A stretch of DNA of 64,000 nt from Collimonas fungivorans (GTDB lineage Bacteria; Pseudomonadota; Gammaproteobacteria; Burkholderiales; Burkholderiaceae_D), in assembly GCF_001584145.1 (NCBI RefSeq), contig NZ_CP013232.1, forward strand, positions 4,898,001-4,962,000. The letters run 5' to 3'. Below, piece by piece: positions 26,591 through 36,215 of this stretch; position 1 is the first letter of the stretch, and every line of letters begins with the position of its first letter. Both the position numbers and the translations under genes were made by a program. The notes under the pieces are model-generated. The model saw only the letters and a program-made list of their open reading frames with translations. It did not search any database and had not been told where the DNA came from.

Positions 26591-29500
26591 TCAGAAGTGA
26601 CGTAAGTCTAACGTAAATGGGAACTCGATGGATGCTATCGGTTGCGTTACCTGCATCGGGCCCGGAGTATGGTTGAGACGGAAATAACGCCCCAGGCGCC
26701 GGCTTTCGGCTTCGAAGGCATTGACCGGGAATGTTTCGTAGCTGCGCCCGCCGGGATGCACCACGTGATATTGGCAACCGCCCAGGCTGCGGCCGTTCCA
26801 GGTATCGACCAGGTCGAAGGTCAGCGGCGAGTCGATGCCGATGGTCGGATGCAGGGCCGACGGCGGCTGCCAGGCGCGGTAACGCACGCCGCTGACAAAC
26901 TCGCCGACCCGGCCGGTCGGCTGCAGCGGCACCGGTACGCCGTTGCAGGTCAGCACATAACGATCCGGTGCCATGCCGTTCACCTTCACTTGCAAGCGCT
27001 CCAGCGAAGAATCGACGTAACGGGCGTTGCCGCCGGAACGGCTTTCCTCGCCCAGCACATGCCAGGGTTCGAGCGCGGTGCGCAATTCCAGCCCGATGCC
27101 GTTTATGGCAAAGTCGCCGATTTTCGGGAACCTGAACTCGAAATGCGGCGCGAACCACTCCGGCTTGAGTGCGTAACCGGCCTGCCGCATGTCGTCCATC
27201 ACATCGCAGAAATCCTGCCAGATGAAATGCGGCAGCAGGAAACGGTCGTGCAGCTCGGTACCCCAGCGCACCAGGCGCGGCGGTTTGTACGGTGTCTTCC
27301 AGAAGCGCGCCACCAGCGCCCGCAGCAACAGTTGCTGGGTCAGGCTCATGCGCGCATGCGGCGGCATTTCGAATGCGCGCAGTTCCAGCAGGCCAAGGCG
27401 GCCGGTGCTGCTGTCGGGCGAATACAGCTTGTCGATGCAGAATTCGGCACGATGCGTGTTGCCGGTGACGTCGATCAGCAGGTTGCGCAGCAGCCGGTCG
27501 ACCAGCCATGGCGCACAGCCGTCTTTCGCCAGCTGCTTGTCCATTTCGGTAAACGCCAGTTCCAGTTCGACCACCGCATCGTTGCGCGCTTCGTCGACGC
27601 GCGGCGCCTGCGACGTCGGACCGATGAACATGCCGGAGAACAGGTAAGACAGCGCCGGATGGTTGTGCCAGTAGCTGATCAGGCTGCGCAGCAGGTCGGG
27701 CCGGCGCAGGAACGGCGAGTCGCTGGTGGTGGCGCCGCCCAGCACCAGGTGATTGCCGCCGCCGGTGCCGGAATGGTGGCCGTCGAGCATGAATTTCTCG
27801 GTAGTCAGGCGAGTCTCGCGCGCTACGTCGTACAGATAGGTGGTGTTGCTTACCAGCTCGCTCCAGCTGTGCATGGGCTGGATATTCACCTCGATCACAC
27901 CGGGATCGGGCGTGACGCTGAACTTGGCCAGGCGTGGATCGTGCGGCGGCTCATAGCCTTCCATCAGCAACGGCTGTTCCAGGGCTTGCGCCGTGGCTTC
28001 GATCGCCGCCACCAGTTCCAGGTAATCTTCCAGCCGCTCCAGCGGCGGCATGAACAGGTACAGCACGCCCTGCCGTACTTCCGCGCACAGGGCGGTGCGG
28101 GCAATCTGGTCAGCCGATTCGAACGGCGCCGGCGCCGCCTGCGCTTCGCTGGTGAAGGCTGCGCTGTATGAAGTCGAGCTGTACTTCGTTGCATCTGCCG
28201 CGGTCGCCTTGCCGGCGGTAGAAACCGGCGTAACCAGCTGCTGGCGGATTTGTTGACCGATTTTCTGACTTAGCGGCAGTGGCGCGAATTCCTGGGTCGG
28301 GTCCTGCTGGTGCACAAAGGGATAGTCAGCCTTCTTGACCCACGGCTGCGAATCGAGCGGCAAGCGGTAACCCAGGGGAGAATCGCCCGGCAGCAGGTAG
28401 CAGTGTTCGCCGCGCAGGTACCAGCTGCTGCTTTGCCAGCTGCTTTCATCGGCGGAGCGGACCAGCGGCAATACGTAGCCGGCGACCTTGCGCAAGCCTT
28501 GCGAAAAGACCCGCGCCAGCCGCGCCCTTTCCTGCTTGTCGTCCAGCCGCGCATCGGACGGATCGACGTTGATCGCCAGGCGGCGTTCGCGCCACAGGTA
28601 ATAGTAGATGTCTTCATAGGCTGCGAACACATGCTGCCGCTCCAGCGTCAGCCGTGCGGCAACACCATGCAAGAAGCGCTCGGCGATATTGTCGTCGGTG
28701 ACCTGTTTCTTGGTTTCGTCGGCAATCAAGGCCGGCGTCGACCAGATCGGCTCGCCGTCGCGGCGCCAGTAGCAATTCAGCGCCCAGCGCGGCAGCTGCT
28801 CGCCCGGATACCATTTGCCCTGGCCGAAATGCGGCAGGCCTTGCGCCGCATATTGCTGGCGCAGCCGATGGTAGAGCTCGGCTGCCAGCGGCTTCTTGGT
28901 GGGGCCCATGGCGGCCGTGTTCCACTCCTCGCCTTCAGGATCGTCAAGCGCGACGAAAGTCGGCTCGCCACCCATCGTCAGGCGCACGTCGAGCTCGTCC
29001 AGGTCGTCGTCGATGGCGTGGCCCAGTTCTTCGATCTCTTCCCACTGCTGCTCGCTGTACGGCTTGGTGACGCGCGGCGATTCCCAGATGCGGCGCACGC
29101 TCATCGCATGTTCGAACTCAACTTCGCATGGCTCGACCATGCCGCTGACCGGCGCCGCCGACGACGGCTCCGGCGTGCAGGACAGCGGGATATGACCTTC
29201 GCCGGCGAACAGGCCGGAGGTAGGATCAAGACCGATCCAGCCGGCGCCGGGCAGGTAGACCTCGCACCAGGCGTGCAGATCGGTGAAATCAGTCTGCGGG
29301 CCGGATGGACCGTCGAGCGATTTCTGGTCGGCCGTCAGCTGGATCAGGTAGCCGGAGACGAAACGCGCCGCCAGCCCGAGGTAACGCAATATCTGCACCA
29401 GCAGCCAGGACGAATCGCGGCATGAGCCGGAACCGAGGGTTAACGTCTGTTCCGGGGTCTGCACACCAGGTTCCATGCGGATGGTGTAGCTGATCAGCTG

Positions 29501-29959
29501 CGCCAGCTGCTGGTTCAGGCTGACCAGGAAGTCTTCCGTGCGGATCCTTTCGCGCGGCACCTGGTCCAGGAATTTCTGCAGCAAGGGCGTCAGCGGCAGT
29601 TTCTTGCGATACGGCTCGAGCTCGTTCTGCAGCTCCGGCGCGTAGGAAAACGGCACTTTCTCGGCATACGGCTCGAGGAAAAAGTCGAATGGATTGAGCA
29701 CCGACATTTCGGCCACCAGGTCGACCTCGATGCGGAATTCGCTGGCCTTTTCCGGAAACACCAGCCGCGCCAGGTAGTTAGCCTGCGGATCCTGCTGCCA
29801 GTTGATGAAATGCGGCTCCGGCAGTATCCGCAGCGAATAGCTGAGGATGCGGGTGCGGCAATGCGGCGCCGGGCGCAGGCGGATGATCTGAGGCCCCAGG
29901 GTGATCGGGCGCTCGTAGCGATAGGTGGTGAGATGATTGAGTGCTACGTGAATTGACAT
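26591..29959 (-). CDS. giant transglutaminase/DUF2126 protein
   Basis: The 1122-residue protein has an N-terminal transglutaminase-type half. Its triad is seen as Cys in GSGSCRDSSW, His in DLHAWCEVYL and Asp in WIGLDPTSG within residues 1-290. A large DUF2126 region of about 800 residues follows, which has been proposed to be a glutamine-synthetase-like amide ligase (LTMGGEPTFVALDD, DGHHSGTGGGNHLVLGG). The ATG at 29959 has AGAGGA upstream and precedes the family start SIHVALNHLTTYRYE, so it is preferred over 29977. It is the first gene of the minus-strand operon. A ligase and a peptidase-like domain in one chain suggest coupled peptide synthesis and processing. Confidence 0.87.
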   Translation of the reverse strand: MSIHVALNHLTTYRYERPITLGPQIIRLRPAPHCRTRILSYSLRILPEPHFINWQQDPQANYLARLVFPEKASEFRIEVDLVAEMSVLNPFDFFLEPYAEKVPFSYAPELQNELEPYRKKLPLTPLLQKFLDQVPRERIRTEDFLVSLNQQLAQLISYTIRMEPGVQTPEQTLTLGSGSCRDSSWLLVQILRYLGLAARFVSGYLIQLTADQKSLDGPSGPQTDFTDLHAWCEVYLPGAGWIGLDPTSGLFAGEGHIPLSCTPEPSSAAPVSGMVEPCEVEFEHAMSVRRIWESPRVTKPYSEQQWEEIEELGHAIDDDLDELDVRLTMGGEPTFVALDDPEGEEWNTAAMGPTKKPLAAELYHRLRQQYAAQGLPHFGQGKWYPGEQLPRWALNCYWRRDGEPIWSTPALIADETKKQVTDDNIAERFLHGVAARLTLERQHVFAAYEDIYYYLWRERRLAINVDPSDARLDDKQERARLARVFSQGLRKVAGYVLPLVRSADESSWQSSSWYLRGEHCYLLPGDSPLGYRLPLDSQPWVKKADYPFVHQQDPTQEFAPLPLSQKIGQQIRQQLVTPVSTAGKATAADATKYSSTSYSAAFTSEAQAAPAPFESADQIARTALCAEVRQGVLYLFMPPLERLEDYLELVAAIEATAQALEQPLLMEGYEPPHDPRLAKFSVTPDPGVIEVNIQPMHSWSELVSNTTYLYDVARETRLTTEKFMLDGHHSGTGGGNHLVLGGATTSDSPFLRRPDLLRSLISYWHNHPALSYLFSGMFIGPTSQAPRVDEARNDAVVELELAFTEMDKQLAKDGCAPWLVDRLLRNLLIDVTGNTHRAEFCIDKLYSPDSSTGRLGLLELRAFEMPPHARMSLTQQLLLRALVARFWKTPYKPPRLVRWGTELHDRFLLPHFIWQDFCDVMDDMRQAGYALKPEWFAPHFEFRFPKIGDFAINGIGLELRTALEPWHVLGEESRSGGNARYVDSSLERLQVKVNGMAPDRYVLTCNGVPVPLQPTGRVGEFVSGVRYRAWQPPSALHPTIGIDSPLTFDLVDTWNGRSLGGCQYHVVHPGGRSYETFPVNAFEAESRRLGRYFRLNHTPGPMQVTQPIASIEFPFTLDLRHF

Positions 29960-29991
29960 GGATATCCTCTGCGACAATCAATAAGTAGTTC

Positions 29992-30072
29992 GTAGGGTGG
30001 CCCCCCGTACCCATGCGCGACCGAGATAACCGGAGCGCAGGCAACGGCGTGGGCACAGGGTGCCCACCCTAC
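29992..30072. repeat. 81-bp palindromic repeat overlapping the phaZ stop codon
   Basis: GTAGGGTGG and CCACCCTAC form the ends, and imperfect pairing continues inward (CCCCCCGTACCCA against TGGGCACAGGGTGC). The GTAGGGTGGGCAC type of end is a widespread intergenic repeat in proteobacteria. It lies between the DUF2126 operon and phaZ, and its right end supplies the phaZ stop codon TAG at 30069-30071. Confidence 0.75.
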
Positions 30073-31292
30073 TGATGGCTGTGGATGAAATCGCGCAGGC
30101 GCGGGTAAATTTCGTTGTCCCAGCGCCGGCCGTTGAAGACACCATAGTGCCCGACCCCGGTTTGCACATGATGCGATTTCATGTACGGCCGTATGCCGCT
30201 GCACATGTCCTGGGCGGCCACGGTCTGGCCTACTGCGCAAATATCATCCTTCTCCCCCTCTACGGTGAACAATGCGGTGCGCCGGATCGCCGACGGCTCT
30301 ATCGTACGCCCTAATGCCTGCATTTCGCCAAGCGGCAATGCATGGTCCTGGAATACGCTCTGCACGGTTTCCAGGTAAAACTCCGCGGCCAGGTCAGACA
30401 TGGCGAAATATTCGGCGTAAAAGGTCTTGATGGTGTTGGCTTTTTCGTCTTCGCCGTCGACCAGGTAGTTGTACAAGTTCTGGAAGGCCTTGAGGTGGCG
30501 CTCCAGGTTCATGCTCATGAACGCATTCAGTTGCAGGAAACCGGGATAGACCTGGCGCTGGCTGCCGGTGAAACGGCCGGGGACAGTGCTCACCAGGTTT
30601 TTCCGGAACCACTCGATCGGCTTGCTTTTCGCCAGCTGGTTGACCGCTGTAGGATTGATGCGGGTATCGATGGGACCTGCCATCAGGGTCATGCTGGACG
30701 GCTGCGCCGGATGTTTGTCAGCCGCCATCAGCGACACCGCCACCAGCGCCGCCACGGTCGGCTGGCAAACTGCCACCACGTGGGTGCCGGGGCCGATCTT
30801 CTCGATGAAGCGGATCAGGTGGGCGACATATTCGTCGAAACCGAAACGGCCGTCGCTGAGGGCGACGTCGCGGGCGTTGTGCCAGTCGGTGATATACACG
30901 TCATGGTCACGCAACAAGGTGCTCACGGTGCCGCGCAGCAAGGTGGCGAAATGTCCGGACATGGGCGCAACCAGGAGGATGCGCGGCTGCACCGCCTTGG
31001 TTTCTTTACGGAAACGCAACAAGGTGCAGAATGGCGTCTGGTCGCTTATTTCTTCATGCACCGAAATTGTGCGCCCATTCTCTTCGACGCTGTCTATCCC
31101 GAATGCAGGGCGCTGGTGCGTCAACCGGGTGCACGAAAACACTTCGCAGGCGGCGGCCAGCTTGCGCATGGCCAGGCTGTCGGGCCAAACCGGCCAGCGG
31201 TAGCCCAACATCGGTGCGGCAGCGCCAGCCCACGCACGCATCGGATCGCTGAGATCCGCATAGCCCTGATATGCCTGGTAAATTTTAGTCAT
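30069..31292 (-). CDS. phaZ: intracellular polyhydroxybutyrate depolymerase
   Basis: The 407-residue alpha/beta hydrolase matches the PhaZ family that degrades stored PHB granules in the cytoplasm. These enzymes use Cys instead of Ser in the nucleophile elbow, and Cys176 is seen in VVAVCQPTVA. YITDWHNARDV and the C-terminal GVGHYGVFNGRRW, which carries the catalytic His, are also present. The last codons and the stop fall inside a palindromic repeat, so the repeat probably inserted at or altered the 3' end without harm. Its presence implies that the host stores PHB, although no synthase lies in this window. Confidence 0.92.
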   Translation of the reverse strand: MTKIYQAYQGYADLSDPMRAWAGAAAPMLGYRWPVWPDSLAMRKLAAACEVFSCTRLTHQRPAFGIDSVEENGRTISVHEEISDQTPFCTLLRFRKETKAVQPRILLVAPMSGHFATLLRGTVSTLLRDHDVYITDWHNARDVALSDGRFGFDEYVAHLIRFIEKIGPGTHVVAVCQPTVAALVAVSLMAADKHPAQPSSMTLMAGPIDTRINPTAVNQLAKSKPIEWFRKNLVSTVPGRFTGSQRQVYPGFLQLNAFMSMNLERHLKAFQNLYNYLVDGEDEKANTIKTFYAEYFAMSDLAAEFYLETVQSVFQDHALPLGEMQALGRTIEPSAIRRTALFTVEGEKDDICAVGQTVAAQDMCSGIRPYMKSHHVQTGVGHYGVFNGRRWDNEIYPRLRDFIHSHQ

Positions 31293-31434
31293 GGGACTAC
31301 CCTGTTATTGGAATGCCGGCAAATGCGTCAGGTGCAATATCCATGCCCATACATCTGGCACGGCCTTTGCTCAGTAGACATCAAACGGTTTGCCAATCAA
31401 AAACGCTTTCGATCCAATACGGAAGAATATTGCC

Positions 31435-32088
31435 ATGCCTAAGACCACTCTGAGCATCACCAGTAAAAACTATTCGTCGTGGTCCTTGCGCGGCTGGCTG
31501 CTGACCAGGTTCTCCGGACTGGAATTCCAGGAAAACCTGATCTCGCCGGACGATCCGGATGCGCGCGCCGAGATCCTGCTGCTGTCGTCGTCGATCCTGG
31601 TGCCCTGCCTGTACCACGGCAATATCGTGGTGTGGGATACCCTGGCCATCGGCGAGTACCTGCACGAGATCCGGCCCAAGGCCGGGCTGCTGCCGGCGGA
31701 CCGCGCCGCGCGGGCGCACTGTCGCTCGATCTGCGGCGAAATGCATTCCGGCTTCAGCGCCTTGCGCTCGGCGCTGCCGATGAACATCAAGGCGCGCTTC
31801 CCCGACTTCAAGGTGTGGTCGCGCGCCGAAGCCGACATCAAACGCATCACCACCATCTGGAAACAATGCCTGGCGACCTATGGCGGCCCGTTCCTGTTCG
31901 GCGAACGCTCGATGGCCGACGCCATGTACGCGCCGGTGGCGACGCGCTTTCTGACGTACGATGTAAAGCTGGATTCCGTCTGCAGCGCCTATTGCAAGCG
32001 CATCATGGCGTTGCCGGAAATGCAGGAATGGATCAAGGCGGCCAAGCTGGAGCCGGACGATATCAATGAACTGGATGTGGAATTCTGA
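31435..32088 (+). CDS. glutathione S-transferase family protein
   Basis: The 217-residue protein has a thioredoxin-like N-terminal domain with SKNYSSWSLRGWLL at the glutathione-binding start, ILVPCLYHGNIVVWDTLAIGEYL covering the conserved cis-Pro and the helix-3 region, and a helical C-terminal domain. The ATG at 31435 has GGAAG upstream. An in-frame ATG at 31390 adds residues unlike the family. It precedes the cupin gene by 35 bases, so the two may be co-transcribed. The substrate is unknown, with detoxification or isomerisation of small electrophiles typical of relatives. Confidence 0.87.
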   Translation: MPKTTLSITSKNYSSWSLRGWLLTRFSGLEFQENLISPDDPDARAEILLLSSSILVPCLYHGNIVVWDTLAIGEYLHEIRPKAGLLPADRAARAHCRSICGEMHSGFSALRSALPMNIKARFPDFKVWSRAEADIKRITTIWKQCLATYGGPFLFGERSMADAMYAPVATRFLTYDVKLDSVCSAYCKRIMALPEMQEWIKAAKLEPDDINELDVEF

Positions 32089-32123
32089 AAACGATTTCCA
32101 ATGCCAAGGAAAGGATAGCTGCA

Positions 32124-32579
32124 ATGGATACGAAGACAGAAGCGAAGATAGACGCGAGCCCGAAGACCGTGTTCTCCCATGTGCGCGAAGGCGACACCGA
32201 ATTCGAATCGGGCGGCCTGCGCGATTTTTTCCTGTACCGCGATCTCGGTATCGCCGCCGCCACCGGCGGCCAGGTGGTGGCGCACCTGGTGAAAGCCAAC
32301 ATGGCGCCCGAGGTCGGCACCGGCTGGCACCGGCATGAAGCCGATTTCCACATCGTCTACATGCTCAAAGGCTGGGCGCGCTTCATGTATGAGGACAAGG
32401 AAACGCTGGTCAAGGCCGGCGACTGCGTGCACCAGCGACCGGGCATCGTGCATTTTTTATTCGACTACTCGGAAGACATGGAGTATCTTGAAATCGTCAG
32501 CCCGGCGGCATTCACCTCGATCGACATGCCCGCGCCGTGTCCTGTCCCGGCGCCGGCGCCATGGCCCAAGGAGGGTTGA
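32124..32579 (+). CDS. cupin-domain protein
   Basis: The 151-residue protein has a single cupin barrel with the metal-binding motif 1 GTGWHRHEADFHIVYMLKG and a second motif with PGIVHFLFDYS. The ATG has AAGGA at proper distance. The C-terminus is a short Pro-rich tail. Single-domain cupins of this length can bind sugars or metals or act as small oxygenases, and nothing here settles which. It lies between the GST gene and the 261-base promoter region of the Anbu operon, which holds AT-rich candidate promoter sequence but no gene. Confidence 0.85.
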   Translation: MDTKTEAKIDASPKTVFSHVREGDTEFESGGLRDFFLYRDLGIAAATGGQVVAHLVKANMAPEVGTGWHRHEADFHIVYMLKGWARFMYEDKETLVKAGDCVHQRPGIVHFLFDYSEDMEYLEIVSPAAFTSIDMPAPCPVPAPAPWPKEG

Positions 32580-32840
32580 GCCGCATGGGTTAAGAGCATT
32601 TAATGCAGCAGTTTTTGCAATCAGATCATGACGGAGGCCATCACCCAGATTATGCAAAATTTGCTAAGAGCGGACCTAGCATTGCCTAAAATAAAGCCTA
32701 TTCAACCAGCAAGATCGCATGTTAATCTTTAGTTAAGATAATGCTGAATAAGCAACGAATGAGCAACAACAGGCATGTTACGGGCACGCTTCTTGATAGC
32801 TACTTGATAGTTTCCGATCAAACCACAGCAAAGCAAGATC

Positions 32841-34256
32841 ATGGCAAATTTTTTCGATGAAATGTACTCCGATGGCAATTCGTCGGTGCGCCCGCACTAT
32901 AACGAATTTTCCAATTGGCTCAACGCCCAGACCGCTGAAACGATCGCCCGCAAACGCGCCGAAGCCGACCTGATTTTCCGCCGGGTCGGGATTACTTTCG
33001 CCGTGTACGGCAACGACGCCGGCACCGAACGTCTGATCCCCTTCGACATCATTCCGCGCATCATCCATGCGCAGGAGTGGGCGACGCTGGAAGCCGGCCT
33101 GATCCAGCGCGTCAAGGCGCTCAACATGTTCATCCACGACATCTACCACGACCAGAACATCGTCAAGGCAGGCGTGATCCCGGCTGAACAGATTTTCCGC
33201 AACGCCCAGTACCGCCCCGAAATGCAGGGCATCTCGGTCGCTTCTGACATCTACGCGCACATTGCCGGAGTCGATATCGTACGCGCCGGCGAGGGCGAGT
33301 TCTACGTTCTCGAAGATAACCTGCGGGTGCCGTCGGGCGTGTCCTACATGCTGGAAAACCGCAAGATGATGATGCGGCTGTTCCCCGAGCTGTTCCTGCG
33401 CCACAAGATCGCGCCGGTCGACCATTATCCCGACATGCTGCTGGATAACCTGCGCTCGGTAGCGCCGGTCGGCGTCACCGATCCGACCGTGGTGGTGATG
33501 ACGCCGGGGATGTACAACTCGGCCTACTTCGAACACGCGTTCCTGGCGCAGCAGATGGGCGTCGAGCTGGTCGAAGGACAGGATTTGTTCGTCAACGACA
33601 ACCACGTCTACATGCGCACCACACGCGGCCCCAAGCGGGTCGACGTGATCTACCGCCGGATCGACGACGACTATCTCGATCCACTCGCCTTCCGCGCCGA
33701 TTCATCGCTCGGCGTGCCGGGCCTGCTGTCGGTGTACCGCGCCGGTAACGTCACGCTGGCGAATGCGATCGGCACCGGTGTCGCCGACGACAAGTCGGTG
33801 TATCCGTTCGTGCCGGACATGGTGCAGTTCTACCTGTCGGAAAAGCCGATCCTGAACAACGTGCCGACTTTCCAGTGCCGCAAGAAAGAAGACTTGCAGT
33901 ACACCCTGGACAACCTCAAGGACCTGGTGGTCAAGGAAGTGCATGGCGCCGGCGGCTACGGCATGCTGGTCGGCCCGGCGTCGACCAGGCAGGAAATCGA
34001 AGATTTCCGCCAGCGCGTGCTGGCCAAGCCGGACGGTTATATTTCCCAGCCGACGCTGGCCTTGTCGGCTTGCCCGACCTATGTCGAATCCGGCATCGCA
34101 CCGCGCCACCTGGACCTGCGGCCATTCGTATTGTCCGGCAAGAATGTCTCCCTGGTGCGCGGCGGCCTGACCCGCGTCGCCCTCAAGGAAGGTTCGCTGG
34201 TGGTCAACTCGTCCCAAGGCGGCGGCACCAAAGACACCTGGATTCTGGAGAAATAA
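32841..34256 (+). CDS. circularly permuted type 2 ATP-grasp protein of the Anbu operon
   Basis: The 471-residue protein is the stand-alone version of the ligase module fused at 23913-26465. It shares MTPGMYNSAYFEHAFLA, YRRIDDDYLDPLAFRADS, PSGVSYMLENRKMMMR and the C-terminal SQGGGTKDTWILE. The fold belongs to carboxylate-amine ligases that use ATP, and the substrate is unknown. It is the first gene of an operon with alpha-E, transglutaminase and the proteasome-like Anbu, a set repeatedly found together. One base separates it from the alpha-E gene. Confidence 0.9.
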   Translation: MANFFDEMYSDGNSSVRPHYNEFSNWLNAQTAETIARKRAEADLIFRRVGITFAVYGNDAGTERLIPFDIIPRIIHAQEWATLEAGLIQRVKALNMFIHDIYHDQNIVKAGVIPAEQIFRNAQYRPEMQGISVASDIYAHIAGVDIVRAGEGEFYVLEDNLRVPSGVSYMLENRKMMMRLFPELFLRHKIAPVDHYPDMLLDNLRSVAPVGVTDPTVVVMTPGMYNSAYFEHAFLAQQMGVELVEGQDLFVNDNHVYMRTTRGPKRVDVIYRRIDDDYLDPLAFRADSSLGVPGLLSVYRAGNVTLANAIGTGVADDKSVYPFVPDMVQFYLSEKPILNNVPTFQCRKKEDLQYTLDNLKDLVVKEVHGAGGYGMLVGPASTRQEIEDFRQRVLAKPDGYISQPTLALSACPTYVESGIAPRHLDLRPFVLSGKNVSLVRGGLTRVALKEGSLVVNSSQGGGTKDTWILEK

Positions 34257-34257
34257 C

Positions 34258-35259
34258 ATGCTCAGTCGCACCGCCGACCATTTGTTCTGGATGTCCCGCT
34301 ATACCGAGCGGGCAGAAAATACCGCACGCATGCTGGACGTGCACGTGCAGACCGGGCTGCTGCCGCAGTCGGTCGAGGATGTCGAGAAGGGCTGGCGTGC
34401 AGTGCTCGGCATTTCCGAGCTGACCCACGCCTACGACAAGAAATACAGCGTGGTCACGCAAAAAGACGTGATCGATTTCATGGTGCGCGATCCCAGCAAT
34501 TCTTCCTCGATCGCCTCCTGCCTGAAACAGGCGCGAGAGAATGCGCGCGCAGTGCGCGGCGCGCTGACCACCGAAGCTTGGGAAATCCAGAACGCCACCT
34601 GGATCAAGATGCAGGGTTATCTGCAGACCAACGCGCTGGAGCAGAACCCCAGCGAGTTCTTCGAGTGGGTCAAACACCGCTCGCACCTGTCGCGCGGCGT
34701 CACCATCGGCACCATGCTCAAGGACGAGGCGTTCCACTTTATCCGTCTCGGCACCTTCCTGGAGCGCGCCGACAACACCGCGCGCATCATCGACGTCAAA
34801 TTCCACGGCGCCAAGGAAGGCGCATATACGAAGAACCTGCAGAACCAGAACGGCCAGCGGCAAAGCCAGGAGCAGGATTCGATCGCCGATCCGCAAATCG
34901 ACTTCTATTACTGGGCGGCGATCCTGCGTTCCGTGTCAGGTTTTGAAATCTACCGCAAAGTGTATCGCGACGTGATCACGCCGGCGCGCGTGGCCGATCT
35001 GCTGATCTTGCGGCCGGACATGCCACGCTCGCTGCTGTCTTGCATGGAGCAGGTGGTCGGCAATCTCAAGCATGTGCATAACGATACATCCTCCGACACC
35101 GAACGCTTCGCCGGGAAATTGCATGCCGACCTGAAATTCAGCAATCTCGATGAAATCCTGGACGCCGGCCTGCACGATTACCTGACCCGCTTCTTCGAAC
35201 GGATCTTCGAGCTTGGCAATCGCATCAGCCGCGATTTCCTGGTGCCGCTGAATACCTGA
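34258..35259 (+). CDS. alpha-E domain protein of the Anbu operon
   Basis: The 333-residue, mostly helical protein begins with SRTADHLFWMSRYTERAENT, the signature of the alpha-E family also present as the C-terminal half of the fused protein at 23913-26465. Alpha-E proteins occur only with circularly permuted ATP-grasp ligases and probably bind the substrate or carrier of the ligase. The start lies one base after the ATP-grasp stop, so the pair should be made in equal amounts. No catalytic residues are known for this family. Confidence 0.88.
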   Translation: MLSRTADHLFWMSRYTERAENTARMLDVHVQTGLLPQSVEDVEKGWRAVLGISELTHAYDKKYSVVTQKDVIDFMVRDPSNSSSIASCLKQARENARAVRGALTTEAWEIQNATWIKMQGYLQTNALEQNPSEFFEWVKHRSHLSRGVTIGTMLKDEAFHFIRLGTFLERADNTARIIDVKFHGAKEGAYTKNLQNQNGQRQSQEQDSIADPQIDFYYWAAILRSVSGFEIYRKVYRDVITPARVADLLILRPDMPRSLLSCMEQVVGNLKHVHNDTSSDTERFAGKLHADLKFSNLDEILDAGLHDYLTRFFERIFELGNRISRDFLVPLNT

Positions 35260-35277
35260 TAGCGAATTTCCCCACTG

Positions 35278-36090
35278 ATGCTCCTTACCATCCGGCATGA
35301 AACGGTTTACCACTACACCGCGGCACTGACCTACACGATCCAGCAGCTGCGGCTGTCGCCGCGCGCGGAAGCGCAGCAGCGCACGCTGGCGTGGCATATC
35401 AGCAGCTCAGGCAACCGCCATCCCTACATCGATGCATTCGGCAACCTGTGCCATACGCTGACTGTCACCAAACCGCACCATGAGGTGCGCATCATCGCTG
35501 AAGGCACGGTCGCGGTGACGCCGCTGCAGCAAGGGCGGCTGCCGCAGGCGGGAGAATTTTCACCGCTGGTGTTTACCGTGCCGACCCAGCTGACGCAAGC
35601 CACCGCGGCAGTGATGGATTTCGCCCATCGGAATTTGCGCGCAGGCGCCGACAGCAGGCAGCTGCTGGAGCTGGCGCAGGCGATCTGCGCCGCGGTGGCT
35701 TACCAGAGCGGCTCGACTGCGGTAACCAGCAGCGCCGACGATGCGCTGGCGCTGGGCCAGGGCGTGTGCCAGGACCATGCGCATCTGTTCCTGGCTTGCT
35801 GCCATATAGCGGGCATCCCGGCGCGTTATGTGTCGGGTTATATCGACCCCGGCAACACCAATCATGCGGAAAGCCATGCCTGGGTCGACGTCTGGGTGCA
35901 GGAAGGCGACTTTGCCGGCTGGATCAGCATCGATGTGACCCATGCCTGTTTTGCCAGCGACAATTATTGCAGGCTGGCAATCGGGCGCGACTACGATTCG
36001 GCCGCGCCGGTGCGCGGCGTGCGGCGCGGCGGCGGCGAAGAAACACTGACTGTGCAAGTCAATGTTTCTGCATTACCATCGGATCAATAG
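35278..36090 (+). CDS. transglutaminase-like protein of the Anbu operon
   Basis: The 270-residue protein has the beta-rich N-terminal domain (LTIRHETVYHYTAALTYT) and a transglutaminase core. The triad is seen in QGVCQDHAHLFLACC (Cys), ESHAWVDVWV (His) and WISIDVTHAC (Asp). It is 18 bases downstream of the alpha-E gene. It is the counterpart of the protein at 22981-23916 and probably acts as a peptidase or amidase on the product of the neighbouring ligase. A 125-base gap separates it from the Anbu gene. Confidence 0.87.
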   Translation: MLLTIRHETVYHYTAALTYTIQQLRLSPRAEAQQRTLAWHISSSGNRHPYIDAFGNLCHTLTVTKPHHEVRIIAEGTVAVTPLQQGRLPQAGEFSPLVFTVPTQLTQATAAVMDFAHRNLRAGADSRQLLELAQAICAAVAYQSGSTAVTSSADDALALGQGVCQDHAHLFLACCHIAGIPARYVSGYIDPGNTNHAESHAWVDVWVQEGDFAGWISIDVTHACFASDNYCRLAIGRDYDSAAPVRGVRRGGGEETLTVQVNVSALPSDQ

Positions 36091-36215
36091 GCGGATCAAT
36101 GAAGGTTTACATTAATTTACAATAAATTGTCGTATTATTAACTAAAAAGCCAATCTGACCGAGAAACTGCCTTGGCTTCCTGTAAAATCGCCACTTTGTA
36201 TTTTTCTTCGACACC

